NCBI GenBank assembly: GCA_018334055.1
Contig: JAGXSS010000077.1
Coordinates: 1-56,316, forward strand
Reading direction: 5' to 3'
Source: Peptococcaceae bacterium
GTDB lineage: Bacteria > Bacillota > UBA994
DNA: 56,316 nucleotides
Part shown: one piece after another, positions 46,012-54,561 of the stretch
How the letters are laid out: each line of letters starts with the position of its first letter
Numbering within the stretch: position 1 is the first letter of the stretch
Notes under the pieces: generated by a model
What the model saw: only the letters and a program-made list of their open reading frames with translations
Told to the model about the DNA's origin: nothing
Database searches by the model: none
Position numbers and translations under genes: made by a program

Positions 46012-46526
46012 TGCTCGAAAAAGCAGGGGCGTCGCGGCGCGGCGCCCCTCCTTACTTGCTCTACGCTTCATCTTTGGTATTTATTGCTCTGGCTACCGCT
46101 CTGTTCCCCTGCCTGCGCATCTTAATTATCACCGCAGATGGCAACACTCTGGCGGCACAAGTGGCCAACTACGGCGACGAGGTGGTATATAGCTACCTTC
46201 ATTCCGTGGAGAAAACGCGCGTGCGTGAGTTTTTCCGCGTAGAAGGGGATAAGCTGCGCTTAGTGAAGGTCGAAATGTCTTCGGTCGGGGCCGGACTACC
46301 CGCCACGAACAGGGCGGGTTTCGCCTTTGTAGATGGCAGGTTTGTCGTAAAAATGGACCAGATTATGCGCGAGATTCCACTCCTACTCCATCCAGCCACT
46401 TTGCCGACGTTGACCGTGCGCGATGCCCATTTTGACCTCGCGACCTATCCCGCCGGCACAGAGGTGATGGTCAAGTTTGTGCGGCGCCCCTTACTTTGGC
46501 TATATTTAAGGAGGATTATGCCTTGA
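46011..46526 (+). CDS. DUF1850 protein of the TAXI-TRAP operon
   Basis: The 171-residue protein has one N-terminal hydrophobic segment and an extracytoplasmic beta-rich domain with YSYLHSVEKTRVREFFRV, then VEMSSVGAGLP, which is the DUF1850 pattern. Such genes regularly sit between the TAXI binding protein and the fused permease, so an accessory role in transport is likely, but unproven. It begins with GTG overlapping the preceding stop (TAGTG) and ends overlapping the next start. Confidence 0.88.
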   Translation: MLEKAGASRRGAPPYLLYASSLVFIALATALFPCLRILIITADGNTLAAQVANYGDEVVYSYLHSVEKTRVREFFRVEGDKLRLVKVEMSSVGAGLPATNRAGFAFVDGRFVVKMDQIMREIPLLLHPATLPTLTVRDAHFDLATYPAGTEVMVKFVRRPLLWLYLRRIMP

Positions 46527-48520
46527 ATGACACAACCAGACCGGCCAGCATAGTGACGCCAGAAAATGTGAATGTGGAAGAACTACTCGAAAAATACGAC
46601 AGCGAGTCAAACTACCGTAAGTATGCGGGGCCTCTCGGTCTCATCGTCGCCTTGATTGCCATAGCCATGTCTCTGTTTCACTACTACACCGCGGGGTTTG
46701 GCATCTTGGTGGCCATGCAACAAAGGACGGTCCACCTAACTTTCGTCATGGTGCTCGCCTTCCTCCTGTGGCCGGCCTCGAAGAAGCTAAGCCGCTTTAA
46801 GTTGCCCTGGTACGATATCGCGCTTGCGCTGGCTGGCTTGGGTGTAGGCGTCTACCTTTTAGCAAATTACCAAGCCCTACTGCTGCGGGCGGGCATGCCC
46901 ACACCCCTCGACGTTGCCTTTGGCATTGTCGCCATTATCTTAGTGCTCGAAATAACCAGGCGCACTATTGGGCCGGAACTACCGCTAGTGGCTACCTTCT
47001 TTCTTTTCTATGCCTACCTGGGGCCTTACTTCCCGCAGCCCTTAACCCATCGCGGATACAGCATTCGCAGCATTGTGGAGCATCTCTTCTTGACCACGGA
47101 GGGGATTTTTGGCATCCCGCTCGGGGTAAGCGCAACTTTTGTCTTTCTCTTCATTCTCTACGGAGCCTTTCTCGAAAAAACCGGGGTGGGGCAGTTCTTT
47201 ATTGACCTCGCCTTTGCCGCGACCGGCCATATGCGCGGCGGACCCGCCAAAACCGCCGTCCTCGCCTCCGGCCTGATGGGCTCTATTTCGGGCTCTTCCG
47301 TGGCTAACACGGTGACCACCGGTGCTTTTACCATCCCGGCTATGAAAAGAGTGGGTTATAGCCCGGAATTCGCAGGCGCGGTAGAAGCCGCCGCCTCTAC
47401 CGGAGGGCAAATTATGCCCCCGGTCATGGGCGCTGCCGCCTTCATCATGGCGGAGATGACCGGCATTCCCTACTTGCAGATTGTTAAAGCGGCGGCCATC
47501 CCAGCCATTCTATACTACTTGGCTGTAGGCACCATGGTGCATTTTGAAGCTGTCAAGACCGGGCTGGTCGGTCTGCCCAGACACCTCTTGCCCCAGGCCG
47601 GCGCCACCCTCCGCCGCGGCTGGCACTTAATCATCCCATTGGTCGCCATCATGTACTTTCTCATGGCTGGGCGCTCCCCTTTTAGGTCAGCTTTCTACAG
47701 CATTAATATCGCGGTAGTCGTAGCCATTGTAGGAGCGCTAATAAGAAAAGAAAGGCCCATGGGAGTGAAGGATATCCTCAAGGCCTTGGAGAATGGCGCT
47801 CGCAGCGCCGTCGGCGTGGCCTCAGCCTGCGCCTGCGCCGGGATTATCGTTGGCGTGGTTACGCTCACCGGACTTGGGCTCAAATTCTCATCATTGATCT
47901 TATCGGTGGGGGCAGGCAATATAGTGCTGACCCTTTTTCTGACCATGATTGCTTCGCTTATTCTGGGAATGGGACTCCCCACCACTGCTAAGTACATTGT
48001 CCTGGCCACCATGGCGGCCCCGGCGCTGGTGACCCTAGGGGTACCCCTCATCGCCGCTCACCTCTTCATCCTCTACTTTGGCGTGGTGGCTGACGTCACC
48101 CCACCGGTAGCCTTGGCCGCCTATGCCGGCGCCGGCATCGCTGGGGGCAACGCCATGAAGACTGGGGTCATGGCGCTCAAATTGGCCCTCGCAGGCTTTC
48201 TTATCCCCTATATCTTTGCGCTCTCGCCAGCCCTTCTACTCGTTGATGTTACGTGGCTAGAAGCCGTGCACAACATTATCACCGCCACATTGGGCATCGT
48301 GGCGCTCGCTGCCGCGGTACAGGGCTTCTTTATTACGCACACCCGCCACTACGAACGGGCCTTGCTACTCATCTCCGCCTTTGCCCTAATTGATCCGGGC
48401 TTATTGACCGACCTTGTTGGTGTAGGTTCCCTCGCCATTGTCTACCTAGCGCAAAAGGCACGTCGGGCTACTGCTAATCCCCTTCCACCCGGACGCGGAT
48501 TACCCCCGACCCAATCGTGA
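46523..48520 (+). CDS. TAXI-type TRAP fused permease
   Basis: This 665-residue integral membrane protein fuses the small (DctQ-like) and large (DctM-like) permease parts, about 16-18 hydrophobic segments. Landmarks are GVGQFFIDLAFAATGHMRGG, GLMGSISGSSVANTVTTGAF and the second-half repeat LGMGLPTTAKYIV. I chose TTG 46523 (AAGGAGG 9 nt upstream), overlapping the DUF1850 stop; the frame is open 9 codons further upstream but that includes the ribosome site. Its 3' end overlaps a convergent gene by 47 bp. Confidence 0.94.
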   Translation: MNDTTRPASIVTPENVNVEELLEKYDSESNYRKYAGPLGLIVALIAIAMSLFHYYTAGFGILVAMQQRTVHLTFVMVLAFLLWPASKKLSRFKLPWYDIALALAGLGVGVYLLANYQALLLRAGMPTPLDVAFGIVAIILVLEITRRTIGPELPLVATFFLFYAYLGPYFPQPLTHRGYSIRSIVEHLFLTTEGIFGIPLGVSATFVFLFILYGAFLEKTGVGQFFIDLAFAATGHMRGGPAKTAVLASGLMGSISGSSVANTVTTGAFTIPAMKRVGYSPEFAGAVEAAASTGGQIMPPVMGAAAFIMAEMTGIPYLQIVKAAAIPAILYYLAVGTMVHFEAVKTGLVGLPRHLLPQAGATLRRGWHLIIPLVAIMYFLMAGRSPFRSAFYSINIAVVVAIVGALIRKERPMGVKDILKALENGARSAVGVASACACAGIIVGVVTLTGLGLKFSSLILSVGAGNIVLTLFLTMIASLILGMGLPTTAKYIVLATMAAPALVTLGVPLIAAHLFILYFGVVADVTPPVALAAYAGAGIAGGNAMKTGVMALKLALAGFLIPYIFALSPALLLVDVTWLEAVHNIITATLGIVALAAAVQGFFITHTRHYERALLLISAFALIDPGLLTDLVGVGSLAIVYLAQKARRATANPLPPGRGLPPTQS

Positions 48521-49016
48521 TGGCATCAATTTGCCGCACTGCCCCCCTCTTTTGCACCACCAAACGCCCCGACCGCGGATGCACCTGTATGTAATCCCCC
48601 AGGTTGGCCGCGTGCAAAGCCGTCAACATGACGGGAACACTAATCGGCACTCGGCCTACGCGCAAGCGCTCGATGTCTAGGACGACATGTTCTCCGGCAA
48701 CATAGGCGGTAAAGGTCACTTCCGGCCTGACCGTCATGTTCATTACCCTAAGATCAGTGACGATGCTAATAGTAGAACCCCGAATCGCCACACTGCGAGG
48801 GGTGGCCGATACCTTGGTCGTATCGGCAAAGAGCACCTCTGCCCCCGCATTTAATAGCACCAATGCTTCACTTTCGCGAAAGACGAACTCTCCGCTTCTA
48901 CCGCGCAGCAAAGACCCAACAAATTGGCTGTACCTTCTCTCTCCGGGGGTAATGGCAAACACTCCCGAAGACACCAAGGTCAGCAGCAGAGCTATAGCAG
49001 TCATCCTCTGTAGCAC
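48474..49016 (-). CDS. Exported protein of unknown function
   Basis: I do not recognise this gene with certainty. The product (180 residues) has a signal peptide (MTAIALLLTLVSSGVFA region) and a beta-rich body with alternating hydrophobic residues, resembling LmeA/YpmS-type lipid-binding folds: an Ala/Leu-rich helix, VTFTAYVAGEHVVLDIERL, then LPVS-like RVPISVPVML. No membrane anchor beyond the signal. I chose GTG 49016, 8 nt after AGGAGG; TTG 49019 or ATG 49034 are alternatives. The convergent overlap of 47 bp with the permease gene is unusual but both frames look real. Confidence 0.6.
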   Translation of the reverse strand: MLQRMTAIALLLTLVSSGVFAITPGERRYSQFVGSLLRGRSGEFVFRESEALVLLNAGAEVLFADTTKVSATPRSVAIRGSTISIVTDLRVMNMTVRPEVTFTAYVAGEHVVLDIERLRVGRVPISVPVMLTALHAANLGDYIQVHPRSGRLVVQKRGAVRQIDAITIGSGVIRVRVEGD

Positions 49017-49086
49017 CAAGAACACCTCCTGCATTTAGTATCAGCAAATGTGCCCCTGGTATTAGTAGAATAATTTACCACTTTCC

Positions 49087-50955
49087 TTAGATGGTTTCGA
49101 CCACCGGAACCGTCTCCGAGATCCTCATGGTCGTATCGTTGAATTGCCCATCATAGAGTTTCCGGTAAAGGCCACCCTCGCTTTGCATCAGCTCAGCATG
49201 GGTGCCTTTTTCTACTATGCGCCCTTCGTTAATTACCACGATGCTGTCGGCATGGCGAATAGTGGAGAGGCGGTGCGCGATTACTATCGCTGTGCGCCCT
49301 CTAAGCAAGGTTTCGAGAGCCCTTTGAATGAGGACTTCGGTATACGCATCCACCGAGGAGGTGGCCTCGTCGAGAATTAGGATGCGGGGGCGACAAAGCA
49401 AGGCACGGGCAAAGGCTATCAGTTGCCTCTGGCCAAGGGACAGACGTGCCCCTCTCTCCCCGACTTCGGTGTCGTACCCAGCCGGCAGGCGCAAGATAAA
49501 CTCATGGGCGTTCACATCCTGCGCGGCGGCGATGATCTCGGCTGAGCTAGCCGTGGGACGCCCGTAACTGATATTGTCCCGCACTGTGCCACTAAAAATA
49601 AAGCTGTCTTGCAGCACCATACCTAGTTGTTCATGGAGCGACTTTTGCGTGTATCGACGTAAATCACAACCATCAATCGTTATTGCGCCGGCGGTGGGGT
49701 CGTAAAACCTAGCCAGCAAATTGATCATGGAACTCTTGCCCGCACCGGTTGGACCCACGAGGGCCACCACCTTCCCCTCCGGAATGTCGAGGTTTATCTG
49801 GTGCAAGATGGGAAGGGCCGGGTCATACCCAAAGTCAACCCCGACAAACCGAATATGCCCCTTGAGGGTGGGTAGATCGCAAGCATCGGGGGCGTCCTCT
49901 ACGGTGGGCACCTGATCTAAAAGCTCAAAAATGCGGTCCACGGAGACCGTCGCCGCCTGCCAAACATTATAGACTTGGCTGAGATCGCGGATGGGCATGA
50001 AGAACCTGCCCACATAGCGCAAGAAAGCAAACACCACCCCAAAGGTTATCTCTCCCCTCTGGAGCAGCGCCCCTCCGTACCAGATGACGATACTTACGCC
50101 GAGCGCGGCAAGTATCTCCATGAGGGGGCCAAAAGCAGAGTTCAGCTGGGCAGCCTGCATATTCGCCTGCATATTGTCCATATTGTGCTCATCAAAGCGC
50201 TGCGCATTCTGCCCTTCGCGCACGAAAGATTGGGTGACCCGCACCCCTGAAATGCTCTCGGCCAGATTGACATTGACGGTGGCCGCCTTGCGCCTAACCT
50301 CATGATAGGCGCGCTGCATGCGCCCACGAAAACGCGTGGCCACATACAGCATCAGGGGAAAAGTGGTGAAGGTGAGGAGGGCTAAGCGCCAGTTGAGGCT
50401 ACTCATGATGAGGACAATGCCCCCGAGCATGAGCGCATCATTGATGACATTGAGAATGCCCGAGGAGATGAACTCGCTCAGGGCGTTGACATCATTCGTC
50501 AGCCGCGTCATGATGCGGCCTGTTTCCGTCTTATCGAAAAAACTGAAGGATAATTTCTGCAGGTGAGCAAACATTTTTTGCCGCAACACATAGATGACTT
50601 GTTGTCCGGCGATTGCCACCAACAGCGTCTGCGCGTAGCTAGAGAGCCAGATGACAATATTTAGCCCGAGGTAGATGAGGGCCAGGCGCAAAATCCCAGT
50701 TAGACGGGCAGTCCCATCTAACTGCCCGGCATTAAGGATGTACCTGTCGATGGCCACCGCCTCAAGGTAGGGCGTGATTAAGCCACTGATGGTCACGAGT
50801 ACCATAGCGAATAAAGCCGCCAAGAGATGCCATAAATAGGGGCGCACATAGGGTATGATGCGCGCTATGACTTTATACTCAACCTTAACCTCTACCGCCG
50901 CTGTGTCGAGCCTATGGCCCATCGGCCCCGGCCCGCCTACCGTCCCTCCGCGCAT
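49087..50955 (-). CDS. Heterodimeric ABC exporter subunit (consensus ATP site)
   Basis: This 622-residue half-transporter has six N-terminal membrane segments (about 30-320) and an ATPase domain: Walker A GPTGAGKS, signature LSLGQRQL, Walker B ILILDEATSSVD and switch His in IAHRLS. The signature has Leu in place of the usual Gly, while Walker A/B and His are intact, so this chain forms the active site together with the LSGGQ of its partner. GGGGGGGAAAGG precedes the ATG, which overlaps the upstream partner gene by 19 bp. It likely exports a drug, lipid or peptide. Confidence 0.93.
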   Translation of the reverse strand: MRGGTVGGPGPMGHRLDTAAVEVKVEYKVIARIIPYVRPYLWHLLAALFAMVLVTISGLITPYLEAVAIDRYILNAGQLDGTARLTGILRLALIYLGLNIVIWLSSYAQTLLVAIAGQQVIYVLRQKMFAHLQKLSFSFFDKTETGRIMTRLTNDVNALSEFISSGILNVINDALMLGGIVLIMSSLNWRLALLTFTTFPLMLYVATRFRGRMQRAYHEVRRKAATVNVNLAESISGVRVTQSFVREGQNAQRFDEHNMDNMQANMQAAQLNSAFGPLMEILAALGVSIVIWYGGALLQRGEITFGVVFAFLRYVGRFFMPIRDLSQVYNVWQAATVSVDRIFELLDQVPTVEDAPDACDLPTLKGHIRFVGVDFGYDPALPILHQINLDIPEGKVVALVGPTGAGKSSMINLLARFYDPTAGAITIDGCDLRRYTQKSLHEQLGMVLQDSFIFSGTVRDNISYGRPTASSAEIIAAAQDVNAHEFILRLPAGYDTEVGERGARLSLGQRQLIAFARALLCRPRILILDEATSSVDAYTEVLIQRALETLLRGRTAIVIAHRLSTIRHADSIVVINEGRIVEKGTHAELMQSEGGLYRKLYDGQFNDTTMRISETVPVVETI

Positions 50956-52709
50956 GGCCTTTCCCCCCCTATGCCAATACCGTCCTCTTGCGAGCGAAAC
51001 TGCAGATTATAAATTTCCTTGTACACTCCATCCGTCGCGAGCAGCTCCCCATGCCTGCCGCGCTGAATCACCCGACCGTCTTTAAGGACAATAATCTGGT
51101 CGGCTCTCTTGATTGTGGAGAGTCTTTGAGCGACCACAAAGGTTGTGCGGTTCTGCATGAGAACATGCAAAGCCTGCTGGATGAGGTGCTCTGTCTGAGT
51201 ATCCACACTGGAAGTCGCCTCGTCTAAGATCAGGATACGGGGGTTCATGAGCAAAGCGCGGGCAATGGCGACTCGTTGCTTTTGCCCCCCCGAGAGCCCC
51301 ACCCCGCGCTCACCAACCGCGGTATCATATCCTGCCGGCAGGCTGACAATAAACTCATGAATGCGGGCGGCTTTGGCAGCGGCAATAATGTCCGCCTCCT
51401 TGGCATGGCTCTGACCGTAGGCGATATTGTCCTTCAGGCTCGCTGAAAAAAGAAAAGTCTCCTGCAGGACAATGCCAATATTGGCCCGCAGGCTTTGGAG
51501 AGTGACATCCCTAATATCTAGGCCGTCCACGGTCACTCGGCCGGCAGTTACATCGTAAAAGCGCGGGATCAAGTTGATGATGGAGCTTTTCCCGGAGCCG
51601 GTAGCACCCAGCAGCGCCACCGTCTGTCCGGCCGGGACATCAAGCGATAGTCCCTCGAGGACCTCGGTCTTTCCGTCATAGCTAAAGTTAACGCTCTCAA
51701 AGCGCACATGCCCCTTAACTCGTTGCAGGACCTTGGCCCCGGGCTTTTCTTTGACCTCAGGGGCAGTATCAAGCACCTCATAGACCCTTTGCCCGGCCGC
51801 TGAGGCTTGGGTAGCCATATTGACCAGCCAACCAATCATGCGGATGGGCATGATAAGTTGCATGAGTAAGGTTTGAAAGGCGACCATCTGACCCATGGTC
51901 AACTCACCGCGCACCACTTGCGACCCCCCGTACCAAAGGATTACGGTGCTCCCTAATCCGCCGAGCAGGGCCATGAGCGGGAAGTAAAAGGCCCACAAAC
52001 GCACTGCCGCAATGTTTAGGTCAAGATATCGCTGGTTTTCCCGACGAAAACGCTCAATCTCCCTCTCCTCTTGCGCATAGGCGCGCACCACCCGCACGCC
52101 GGAGATTGCTTCTTGCAGTACATTGGTTATGTCCCCTAGCTGCTGCTGAATGAGGCGGTAGCGTGGCCGCACCCGTGTGGCGAAGTGCCACACGGTGCCG
52201 ATGAGCACCGGCATGGTCGCCAGAGAGACCAGCGTTAGCCGCCAGTTCATGGAGAATAAGAGGACCATGACCACCACCAAGGTCAAGATGCTGCCAACTA
52301 GGCGCAACACGCCAAAGCTTAAGAAGCGGCGCAAGGTCTCGACATCCGCAGTCGCGCGGGACATGAGCTGCCCCGTCTCAGCCTTATCATAAAAACTAAA
52401 AGACATCGTCTGCAGATGCTGGTAAACGGCATTGCGCAAATCGTATATGGTGCGCTGCGCCACCCATTCCATGGAAATGCGCTCATAATAATTGATAGCC
52501 GCCCGAACTACGGTAGCGAGGACAATGGCCAAGGCAATAGGGAATAAGAGCGCCCACTCGCCCCCCTGAAAGACGCGGTCGACAGCCTGCTGAATGAGCA
52601 TTGGCTGTACGGCTACTAAGGCGGTGCCGACAAACATCATCGCCACCGACCAGGCTATGCGCCCATAGTAAGGCCTTACTTGGACCACCAGACGACGGAT
52701 TGTGCCCAT
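50937..52709 (-). CDS. Heterodimeric ABC exporter subunit (degenerate ATP site)
   Basis: This 590-residue half-transporter has six membrane segments and an ATPase domain: Walker A GATGSGKS, signature LSGGQKQR, Walker B ILILDEATSSVD, but the switch segment reads VVAQRLST, with Gln in place of His. That marks it as the degenerate-site partner, as in TM287/TM288-type exporters. It is co-transcribed after the AbrB-type gene (12 bp away) and before the second subunit (19-bp overlap). Confidence 0.93.
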   Translation of the reverse strand: MGTIRRLVVQVRPYYGRIAWSVAMMFVGTALVAVQPMLIQQAVDRVFQGGEWALLFPIALAIVLATVVRAAINYYERISMEWVAQRTIYDLRNAVYQHLQTMSFSFYDKAETGQLMSRATADVETLRRFLSFGVLRLVGSILTLVVVMVLLFSMNWRLTLVSLATMPVLIGTVWHFATRVRPRYRLIQQQLGDITNVLQEAISGVRVVRAYAQEEREIERFRRENQRYLDLNIAAVRLWAFYFPLMALLGGLGSTVILWYGGSQVVRGELTMGQMVAFQTLLMQLIMPIRMIGWLVNMATQASAAGQRVYEVLDTAPEVKEKPGAKVLQRVKGHVRFESVNFSYDGKTEVLEGLSLDVPAGQTVALLGATGSGKSSIINLIPRFYDVTAGRVTVDGLDIRDVTLQSLRANIGIVLQETFLFSASLKDNIAYGQSHAKEADIIAAAKAARIHEFIVSLPAGYDTAVGERGVGLSGGQKQRVAIARALLMNPRILILDEATSSVDTQTEHLIQQALHVLMQNRTTFVVAQRLSTIKRADQIIVLKDGRVIQRGRHGELLATDGVYKEIYNLQFRSQEDGIGIGGERPCAEGR

Positions 52710-52721
52710 GCTTTTCCCTCC

Positions 52722-52976
52722 CTAGCTTTGCTCCTCGTCCTTGGCGGCTTGCTTGAGTAGTTCCTCGAGCGTGGTAGCCTGGGACAAAGTTTCGGAAAGC
52801 AACTCAGTAACTGTCTCGGCCTTGAGCACGAGAAGTCCCCGCCCATGAGCAAAGACCATGACCTTATCACCAAATTCGATGTTCTGCTCTTTGCGAGCCT
52901 CGGCCGGAATGACAATTTGCCCGCGTTCTCCTACTGTCGCCGCCCCAAAAAACGTATTCTTGCTCCATCTTGGCAT
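52722..52976 (-). CDS. AbrB/SpoVT-type transcription regulator
   Basis: The 84-residue protein has a swapped-hairpin AbrB DNA-binding domain (GERGQIVIPAEARKE, then FGDKVMVF) and a C-terminal helix rich in Glu/Leu (TVTELLSETLSQATTLEELL), probably for multimerisation. It is the first gene of the exporter operon, so it is probably its regulator and self-regulated. The upstream interval contains nested inverted repeats and a TATAAT box. Confidence 0.88.
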   Translation of the reverse strand: MPRWSKNTFFGAATVGERGQIVIPAEARKEQNIEFGDKVMVFAHGRGLLVLKAETVTELLSETLSQATTLEELLKQAAKDEEQS

Positions 52977-53029
52977 CTCATCTACCTCGCTCTCTATGCT
53001 CTATGATGGCCACTTACACAGGTGCTGTA

Positions 53030-53089
53030 GGGCAATCATAGAAGTATGATTTATATGTTTTATTATACAACACGAGGACTGTATTGCCC
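53030..53089 (-). promoter_or_regulatory. Putative AbrB-operon promoter flanked by inverted repeats
   Basis: A minus-strand TATAAT lies at 53062-53067. GGGCAAT (53030-53036) and its inverse ATTGCCC (53083-53089) flank it at nearly equal distance, and a smaller repeat ATCATA/TATGAT lies at 53035-53050. The -35 is not clear. The layout suggests an operator for the AbrB-type protein encoded just downstream. Confidence 0.4.
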
Positions 53090-53103
53090 ACTGAAAATAG
53101 GCA

Positions 53104-53128
53104 TAAAAAAAATTGGCCTGCGGCCAAT
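53104..53128 (-). terminator. Terminator of the DUF2089-PspC-YvlD operon
   Basis: On the minus strand ATTGGCC/GGCCAAT form a 7-bp stem with a 3-nt loop, followed by eight T. It lies 14 bp beyond the yvlD stop. A textbook rho-independent terminator. Confidence 0.9.
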
Positions 53129-53141
53129 GAGAAAATTATGG

Positions 53142-53498
53142 CTAGTAACTGCGCTCCCGCAGGAAGGTGTCGAGCAGGAAGCTAATCAAACTGAGTAATA
53201 TTGACCCCCACACGGCCGTCCAAAACGAGGCGATAAAAAAGCCGGGAACGACCAAAGCGACCAGCGAGAGCATTGCGCCGTTGATTACCAAGGTCAAAAG
53301 CCCCAAAGTCAACACATTCAAAGGTAGGGACAAAATGACGACAATGGGTCGCACCGTGGCATTAACTAACCCTAGGACCAAGGCTGCCAAGAGCAGCGCC
53401 ACCATGTTCTCCACCCGAATACCAGCCACGAGGAACTCAGCCACTATCCAGAGCCCTAGGGCGTTGAGCGCAACTTTTAGAAGAAACGGCTTACGCAC
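53142..53498 (-). CDS. yvlD: YvlD-like membrane protein (phage holin family 4 superfamily)
   Basis: The 118-residue protein has four hydrophobic segments. The conserved LVNATVRPIVVILSLPLNVL marks the YvlD family. I chose GTG 53498, 8 nt after GAGGG; it overlaps the pspC stop by 8 bp, while the longer frame to 53552 lies within pspC. In Bacillus subtilis yvlC and yvlD are neighbours in an operon controlled by envelope stress, which fits this context. The molecular function is unknown. Confidence 0.88.
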   Translation of the reverse strand: MRKPFLLKVALNALGLWIVAEFLVAGIRVENMVALLLAALVLGLVNATVRPIVVILSLPLNVLTLGLLTLVINGAMLSLVALVVPGFFIASFWTAVWGSILLSLISFLLDTFLRERSY

Positions 53499-53733
53499 TC
53501 TGAGGTCCCTCGGGCATGATAACCCAGGCCGCAATATAGAAGAGGAGCCCACTGCCCATAGCCAGGACCATTAACAATACCAACAACCGGATGACGGTGG
53601 GGTCGGCATTGGCATACTCGGCAATGCCCCCACACACGCCACCTAACATGCGACTAGAACGTGACCGATACAAGCGCTTTTCCATAACAATCGCCTCCCA
53701 GTGCTTTTTTTCATTATAGCACCATTCGTCCAC
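53491..53733 (-). CDS. yvlC: PspC-domain envelope stress protein
   Basis: The 80-residue frame contains the PspC domain: LYRSRSSRMLGGVCGGIAEY, then a long hydrophobic helix and IMPEGPQ. The first 15 or so residues (MDEWCYNEKKHWEAIV) are probably not translated: an ATG at the MEKRLYRS position, about 53685, follows GGAGGCGA and gives a 64-residue protein typical of the family. It is a membrane-anchored stress protein, between the SHOCT-like gene and yvlD. Confidence 0.88.
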   Translation of the reverse strand: MDEWCYNEKKHWEAIVMEKRLYRSRSSRMLGGVCGGIAEYANADPTVIRLLVLLMVLAMGSGLLFYIAAWVIMPEGPQSA

Positions 53734-53754
53734 GGTGACGACAGTTGTTCCCTG

Positions 53755-54108
53755 CTACTCAACCGTAATTTCAACCGTGGCTTCCTCGGCGACCACCTCA
53801 AGCAACTTGCCGGTTGCACCCTGTTTGACGGCCGTTAACAAGGCTGGAATGTCTATTTCTGGCAGTTCATCTTTGGGGATAAATTTCAGCCCCATGCTGA
53901 CCGCCACATCAAGCAGCGCAATGGGCAAATTGATGCTTACCAGATTGCCGTCCGTCTGTACACGCACCCGCAACCACTTAGCTGGGGTTGAAGTACTGCC
54001 ATCGGCGCCGCGCTGTTCAACCGCTTGTAAAAGTCTGGCTCCCTCCTCTGCACTGACCTTGCCGTCCTGAACCAACTTAAGGATTTGGAATTTTTCGCTC
54101 TCCATCAT
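53755..54108 (-). CDS. SHOCT-like domain protein (YvlB N-terminal type)
   Basis: The 117-residue protein begins with a helical SHOCT-like module (EKFQILKLVQDGKVSAEEGARLLQAVE reads as residues 4-30), then a beta-rich part (WLRVRVQTDGNLVSINLPIALL) like YvlB/DUF4097-associated proteins. The same module occurs at the C-terminus of the DUF2089 protein upstream. GGGGGAG precedes the ATG pair. It has its own sigma-A promoter at 54161-54189 and leads yvlC and yvlD. Probably a cytoplasmic partner or sensor; unproven. Confidence 0.8.
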   Translation of the reverse strand: MMESEKFQILKLVQDGKVSAEEGARLLQAVEQRGADGSTSTPAKWLRVRVQTDGNLVSINLPIALLDVAVSMGLKFIPKDELPEIDIPALLTAVKQGATGKLLEVVAEEATVEITVE

Positions 54109-54160
54109 TAAACTCCCCCTTCATAATATTAAGGCATCGCCTTATTGTGTCTTTAGGGAC

Positions 54161-54189
54161 ATTGTATCAGCCAGATATGCGCTCGTCAA
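54161..54189 (-). promoter_or_regulatory. Sigma-A promoter of the SHOCT-yvlC-yvlD operon
   Basis: Minus strand -35 TTGACG (54184-54189), 17-bp spacer, -10 TACAAT (54161-54166). The leader of about 50 nt contains a small hairpin, TAAGGC-GAT-GCCTTA, before the ribosome site. Confidence 0.8.
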
Positions 54190-54248
54190 GCAGTACCTTT
54201 AATATTCTTATTTTCGCTTTAACAACCTTAATAATGCTGGGCGCATAC

Positions 54249-54557
54249 TTAAATAAATTTAATCAAGACATGAACCCCTTGCTGCGATCGCACCTCGAGC
54301 AAGGTGTATGAACCAGACATCCTAATCTTGTGCCAGGCTCTCTGTGCGGTTTGCAAAGCCAGGGGCAGGGTCGCGGCTGAAAACAAAAAGACACGTCCCT
54401 TTTGTTTGAGCCCCCGCGGTAGTGGTACTAGCCACAGGAAACTGCCGAGGGAGTCAAGAAGCTCGTCGACCAAGAATATGGGCAAGGGGATGATGAGGGG
54501 GAGCCGCCGCCCAGGGAAGCGCACAGTGCACAGCAAGAAAAAATTAGGCAGGCGCAT
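54249..54557 (-). CDS. Small protein of the DUF2089 operon carrying an in-frame repeat element
   Basis: The 102-residue frame starts 4 nt after the DUF2089 stop with no ribosome site, so translation would depend on coupling. The N-terminal half (VRFPGRRLPLIIPLP, then FLVDELLDSLGSFLWLV) and the C-terminal half (RAWHKIRMSGSYTLLEVRS) look like one conserved small protein. Between them lies GLKQKGRVFLFS, which is the translation of the 26-bp dispersed repeat at 54381-54406. So the repeat has entered the gene without breaking the frame. Family not recognised by name. Confidence 0.6.
   Translation of the reverse strand: MRLPNFFLLCTVRFPGRRLPLIIPLPIFLVDELLDSLGSFLWLVPLPRGLKQKGRVFLFSAATLPLALQTAQRAWHKIRMSGSYTLLEVRSQQGVHVLIKFI
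54381..54406. repeat. Copy 2 of the 26-bp dispersed element, inside a coding frame
   Basis: Identical over 26 bp and in the same orientation as 28692-28717. Here it lies within the 102-residue gene. The next bases (TGAGC versus GGAGC after copy 1) are also similar, so the element may be slightly longer. Confidence 0.75.
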
Positions 54558-54561
54558 GGTA

